DNA of 64,000 nucleotides from an uncultured Desulfobacter sp. (GTDB taxonomy: Bacteria > Desulfobacterota > Desulfobacteria > Desulfobacterales > Desulfobacteraceae), in assembly GCF_963664415.1 (NCBI RefSeq), contig NZ_OY761445.1, forward strand, positions 2,444,501 through 2,508,500. Direction: 5' to 3'. Made by a program: the position numbers and the translations under genes. Below the pieces are notes generated by a model. The model did not search any database and had not been told where the DNA came from. It was given only the letters and a program-made list of their open reading frames with translations. Positions within the stretch are counted from its first letter, which is position 1. Each line of letters begins with the position of its first letter. Positions 61,278 to 64,000 of the stretch are shown here, one piece after another.

Positions 61278-62597
61278 CTACATGCAGCCGGTTCCTGTGC
61301 CCCTGCACTCACCGCAGGAGGTCTGTGACCGGACAATCAGATGATCCAGAGATTCACCTTTCTTAATGGCCATGAGTACAAGATCAATCATGCCGTTGAC
61401 CTCATGGATGGTAAATCCCATGTTGCCCAGCACTTTTTTGGGGGCTTCTCCCACACCGGACACAAGGATGGTGTGGCAATCTTTAATGGTCCGGGCAAGG
61501 TTATTCCAGCGGACATCGCCGGCTCCGGGTTTGGGCACGGTTCTTGTCTCCACAAATTCCGGGGTGTCTCCGGTCAGGTCATAGATGTGCAGTTCTTCGG
61601 CTTCACCTAGATGCTGATTAATCAATGCACCTTCCCGGGTGGCCAGGGCCACATAGGGTCTTGGCCCGGCAGCATTGAACGCATACCCATCGTCACAATC
61701 CTGTTCGTGGCAATACTTGGGCGCGCTGGGCAATAAAATGGGAGATGTGGCGTGAAAGGTCAACCGGTCCATGAGTTTCTGGTTCAAAGGATCGTCCAGG
61801 AGGCCTACGGCATCAGCTCTGCAGCGTTTACAATGGGTCATCTGGGGTACAAAGACCTGGGCGGCCTTTCTAAGTTCTTTAAGCTGACCCTTGGTCGGTT
61901 CCAGCATATCTTCAAAATTGGAGCCTTTGGTGGGGAAGTACGGCATGATGTTAAAAATATCCACGCCCATCTCGCCCATGGCTCTGGCCACTTCAATCAT
62001 ATGGTCGTCGTTGATACCGGGCAACAGAATGGAGTTGACCTTCACCATGATACCGCGTTCTTTCAAGCCTTTGACTGCGGCAAGCTGGCGTTCCAACAGC
62101 ACTTTAGCGCCCTCTTTGGGACCCACGGATTTTTTGCCGTCCCTGACCCAGGAATAAATTTTAGCGCCGACTTCAGGGTCCACCGCATTGATGGTGATGC
62201 TCACATGGGTGGTATTGACAGCTTTGAGTTCATCCAGGTAAGGATGGATGTTCAGACCGTTGGTGGCCACGCACAACAGCATTTCGGGGTAGGCGGCACG
62301 CACCCTGGTCAGGGTTTCCATGGTTTTATCGCCGTTGGCAAAAGGGTCGCCGGGGCCTGCAATACCCACGACGGATGTGTTGGGTTTGGCCTCAACAACC
62401 TCTGCCAGGTAGGCCATGGCCTGGTCCGGACTCAAAATGGAGGAGGTGACACCGGGCCGGCTTTCATTCACGCAGTCAAACTTTCTGTTGCAGAAATTGC
62501 ACTGGATGTTACAGGCCGGGGCTACCGGTAGGTGAACTCGACCGAAATCCTTGCAGGACTTTTTATTAAAACAGGGGTGGTTATCTAAATTCATCAT
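61278..62597 (-). CDS. nifB: Nitrogenase cofactor biosynthesis protein NifB
   Basis: A 439-residue radical-SAM enzyme that builds the carbide-containing 8Fe-9S-C precursor (NifB-co). The radical-SAM Cys motif is 'PACNIQCNFCNRKFDC' (C-x3-C-x2-C). The C-terminal ~110 residues form a NifX-like domain ('YVALATREGALINQHLGEAE'), and the very end is Cys-rich ('TSCGECRGTGTGCM'). AAGGAAA precedes ATG 62597; the adjacent ATG 62594 is equally possible. Confidence 0.95.
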   Translation of the reverse strand: MMNLDNHPCFNKKSCKDFGRVHLPVAPACNIQCNFCNRKFDCVNESRPGVTSSILSPDQAMAYLAEVVEAKPNTSVVGIAGPGDPFANGDKTMETLTRVRAAYPEMLLCVATNGLNIHPYLDELKAVNTTHVSITINAVDPEVGAKIYSWVRDGKKSVGPKEGAKVLLERQLAAVKGLKERGIMVKVNSILLPGINDDHMIEVARAMGEMGVDIFNIMPYFPTKGSNFEDMLEPTKGQLKELRKAAQVFVPQMTHCKRCRADAVGLLDDPLNQKLMDRLTFHATSPILLPSAPKYCHEQDCDDGYAFNAAGPRPYVALATREGALINQHLGEAEELHIYDLTGDTPEFVETRTVPKPGAGDVRWNNLARTIKDCHTILVSGVGEAPKKVLGNMGFTIHEVNGMIDLVLMAIKKGESLDHLIVRSQTSCGECRGTGTGCM

Positions 62598-62657
62598 GAT
62601 CCATAATTTCCTTATTTAGTTTCTGTAGAAAAATGGTCAATTTTCTACGAAAACTAT

Positions 62658-64000
62658 TTACATATATGAGTATCCTATTTTGGATTCGGTCTGTTTTGCC
62701 GTTAAAATTGCATTGACGATGGTGTCAAACAACTGCTGTGCCCCTTTGTATCCCACGTGCAGGATACGCGATCCGCCGATCCGGTCGTGGATGGGAAAGC
62801 CCACCCGGACCAAGGGAATTTTCAACCGTCTTGCCATGGCATAGCCCTTGGAGTTGCCGATGATGATTTCAGGACGGACATCTTCGGGCATGGCCGCGGC
62901 GGTCTCTTCCATGCAGGTAAAATCCATGTCATTCTGGATAACGGCCTGGTCAATGATATGTTCGGGCAAGATCTGTTCCAAGGCTTTTTTAAAGGTTTTG
63001 CTTTTGCCGCCGGAAGCGCACAGGACGGGGATGATGCCCACTTCGGCAAGGAATCCTGCCATGGAGACCACAAAATCCTCTTCGCCGTAAATCAGAGCCC
63101 GTTTCTTGGCAACATATTTATTGCCGTCCACATAGGTGTCCACCAGGCGCCATTTCTCTTTTCTGTACCGTTCGGGTACGGGACGGCCGGAAATCCGGGA
63201 CAAAATATCCAAAAAGCGGTCCGTGGCCTTGACCCCCATGGGAATGGGCAGGCGGGTGCAGGGCACGCCAAAGCGTTTGCTTAAAATCTCTCCGGCGGTC
63301 TCCTGGCCGGCTTCCGCGGTCAGGGCCAGCACGGAACCAAACTCCATGCTGTGAACAGCCACATTCATTTTTTCAATGGCCGAAATGGTTGTTCCGCCCT
63401 TCTGGATGGCCTGGTATTCCTGCCATGAAGGGCCTTCCAGGCGCTCGGAGTAATCGGGCAAAATAGTCACAGGGGTATTAAAATCTGCAAAAATATCTTT
63501 TAAATGCCGCAGGTCTTCATTGGAAAGCATGCCGGGGAACAGGTTAATTTTTTTCTTTTTCTTGGGCCGGTAAACAATGCGTTTGCCCGCCGGGTTAAAC
63601 CGGTCCACTACCGCGGCCACTGCGCCATGGAATCCGTCTACATGGGTGCCGCTGTAAGAGGGTGTGGATACATGGACCAGGGCCGTGCCGTTGATGGTAT
63701 TGTCCATGCTGTTCAATATCAACTGAACATCATCCCCAATGGTTTCGGACAAACAGGTGGTGGCGATCCCGATCATGGAAGGGGTATACTGGCGGGCCAC
63801 GTTTTCAATGGCCAGCTTCAGGTTGGCCCCGCCGCCGAATACAGCCGTCTCCTCGGTGAAGTTGGATGAGGCAATATCCACGGGTTCTTTGAAATGGGAG
63901 ATCAGGTAACGCCGCATATAGGTTGAACATCCCTGGGAGCCGTGAAGCAGGGGCACGCAGCCTTCAATCCCCTGGAACACCAGGGTGGCCCCTAAAGGGG
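62658..64000 (-). CDS. nifN: Nitrogenase FeMo-cofactor scaffold NifN, partial
   Basis: The C-terminal 447 residues or so of a NifN-type scaffold protein. The frame is open to the right edge, reading 'PLGATLVFQGIEGCVPLLHG', then 'QGCSTYMRRYLISHFKEPVD' and 'NFTEETAVFGGGANLKLAIE', which matches NifN. The N-terminal part is off the window. NifN with NifE finishes the FeMo-cofactor. It lies 60 nt before nifB in the same direction. NifE is a less likely alternative on the FQGIEG phrasing. Confidence 0.88.
   Translation of the reverse strand, partial: PLGATLVFQGIEGCVPLLHGSQGCSTYMRRYLISHFKEPVDIASSNFTEETAVFGGGANLKLAIENVARQYTPSMIGIATTCLSETIGDDVQLILNSMDNTINGTALVHVSTPSYSGTHVDGFHGAVAAVVDRFNPAGKRIVYRPKKKKKINLFPGMLSNEDLRHLKDIFADFNTPVTILPDYSERLEGPSWQEYQAIQKGGTTISAIEKMNVAVHSMEFGSVLALTAEAGQETAGEILSKRFGVPCTRLPIPMGVKATDRFLDILSRISGRPVPERYRKEKWRLVDTYVDGNKYVAKKRALIYGEEDFVVSMAGFLAEVGIIPVLCASGGKSKTFKKALEQILPEHIIDQAVIQNDMDFTCMEETAAAMPEDVRPEIIIGNSKGYAMARRLKIPLVRVGFPIHDRIGGSRILHVGYKGAQQLFDTIVNAILTAKQTESKIGYSYM

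Noticed and set aside
61752..62531. 259-codon plus-strand frame opposite nifB
   Set aside because: Antisense shadow of NifB; the real reading has the radical-SAM Cys motif and family length.
1..64000. CRISPR array, integron or prophage
   Set aside because: No regularly spaced direct repeats, no integrase, no phage structural genes were found. The palindrome at 7920 is too weak to call attC.

Overview
The window reads as chromosomal DNA of an anaerobic, nitrogen-fixing sulfate reducer of the Desulfobacteraceae/Desulfobacterota type. This is inferred from gene content and protein flavour: a nif block, a large iron-handling locus with Feo transport and ferrosome-type ATPases, many hybrid sensor kinases, and glycogen enzymes. 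No rRNA or tRNA gene was seen to fix the taxonomy. Most of the window is ordinary housekeeping, metabolic and signalling genes. The region from about 34.6 to 51.1 kb is the unusual part.

Layout. 0-9 kb: a minus-strand cobalamin riboswitch whose gene lies off the left edge, an ABC-type binding protein, a DUF4126 membrane protein, a YqeY-like protein, a methyltransferase, an SLC12-like transporter, a SIMPL protein, a decayed junction between a DUF2238 gene and an M23 peptidase fragment, and a membrane-anchored retropepsin-like protease. 9.2-12.7 kb: a TPP riboswitch followed by an ABC importer for a thiamine precursor and thiD. 12.8-20.8 kb: a hybrid histidine kinase, a U32 peptidase-family (RlhA-like) protein, an OmpR/CpxA-type two-component pair, a palindromic repeat element and asd. 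21.2-33.8 kb: a glycogen island with an AGL-like bifunctional debranching enzyme, glgA, glgB, glgP, a stand-alone CBM48 protein and a second glgA.

34.1-51.1 kb: an Lrp/AsnC regulator is followed by a locus that I interpret as a ferrosome (Fez) organelle gene cluster with unusual elaboration. It holds three P1B-type ATPases that carry an Arg/Gly-rich N-terminal module in place of a CxxC metal-binding domain, FeoA, FeoB, a protein made of three FeoA-like repeats, and a YceI-like protein. It also holds four alanine/glycine-rich membrane proteins with low-complexity or hydrophobic Gly-zipper segments, and two divergent blocks of tiny membrane proteins. These two blocks are paralogous and have decayed reciprocally: gene X is frameshifted in one, gene Y is a remnant in the other. 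A fragment of a fourth ATPase lies beside the first block. The likely job is iron import by Feo, ATPase-driven loading of iron into a membrane-bounded compartment, and shaping of that compartment by small membrane proteins.

51.4-59.5 kb: a FlK-like thioesterase, a CyuA-family cysteine desulfidase, HtpX, a truncated signalling remnant, a broken PhnD-like lipoprotein gene, a hybrid kinase and response regulator, and an MTH1187-type thiamine-binding protein. 59.5-64 kb: a second palindromic repeat element and then a minus-strand nif block (nifN partial at the right edge, nifB, a 2Fe-2S ferredoxin, nifV). The nif enzymes and the iron-storage locus both depend on iron, but no shared regulation is visible.
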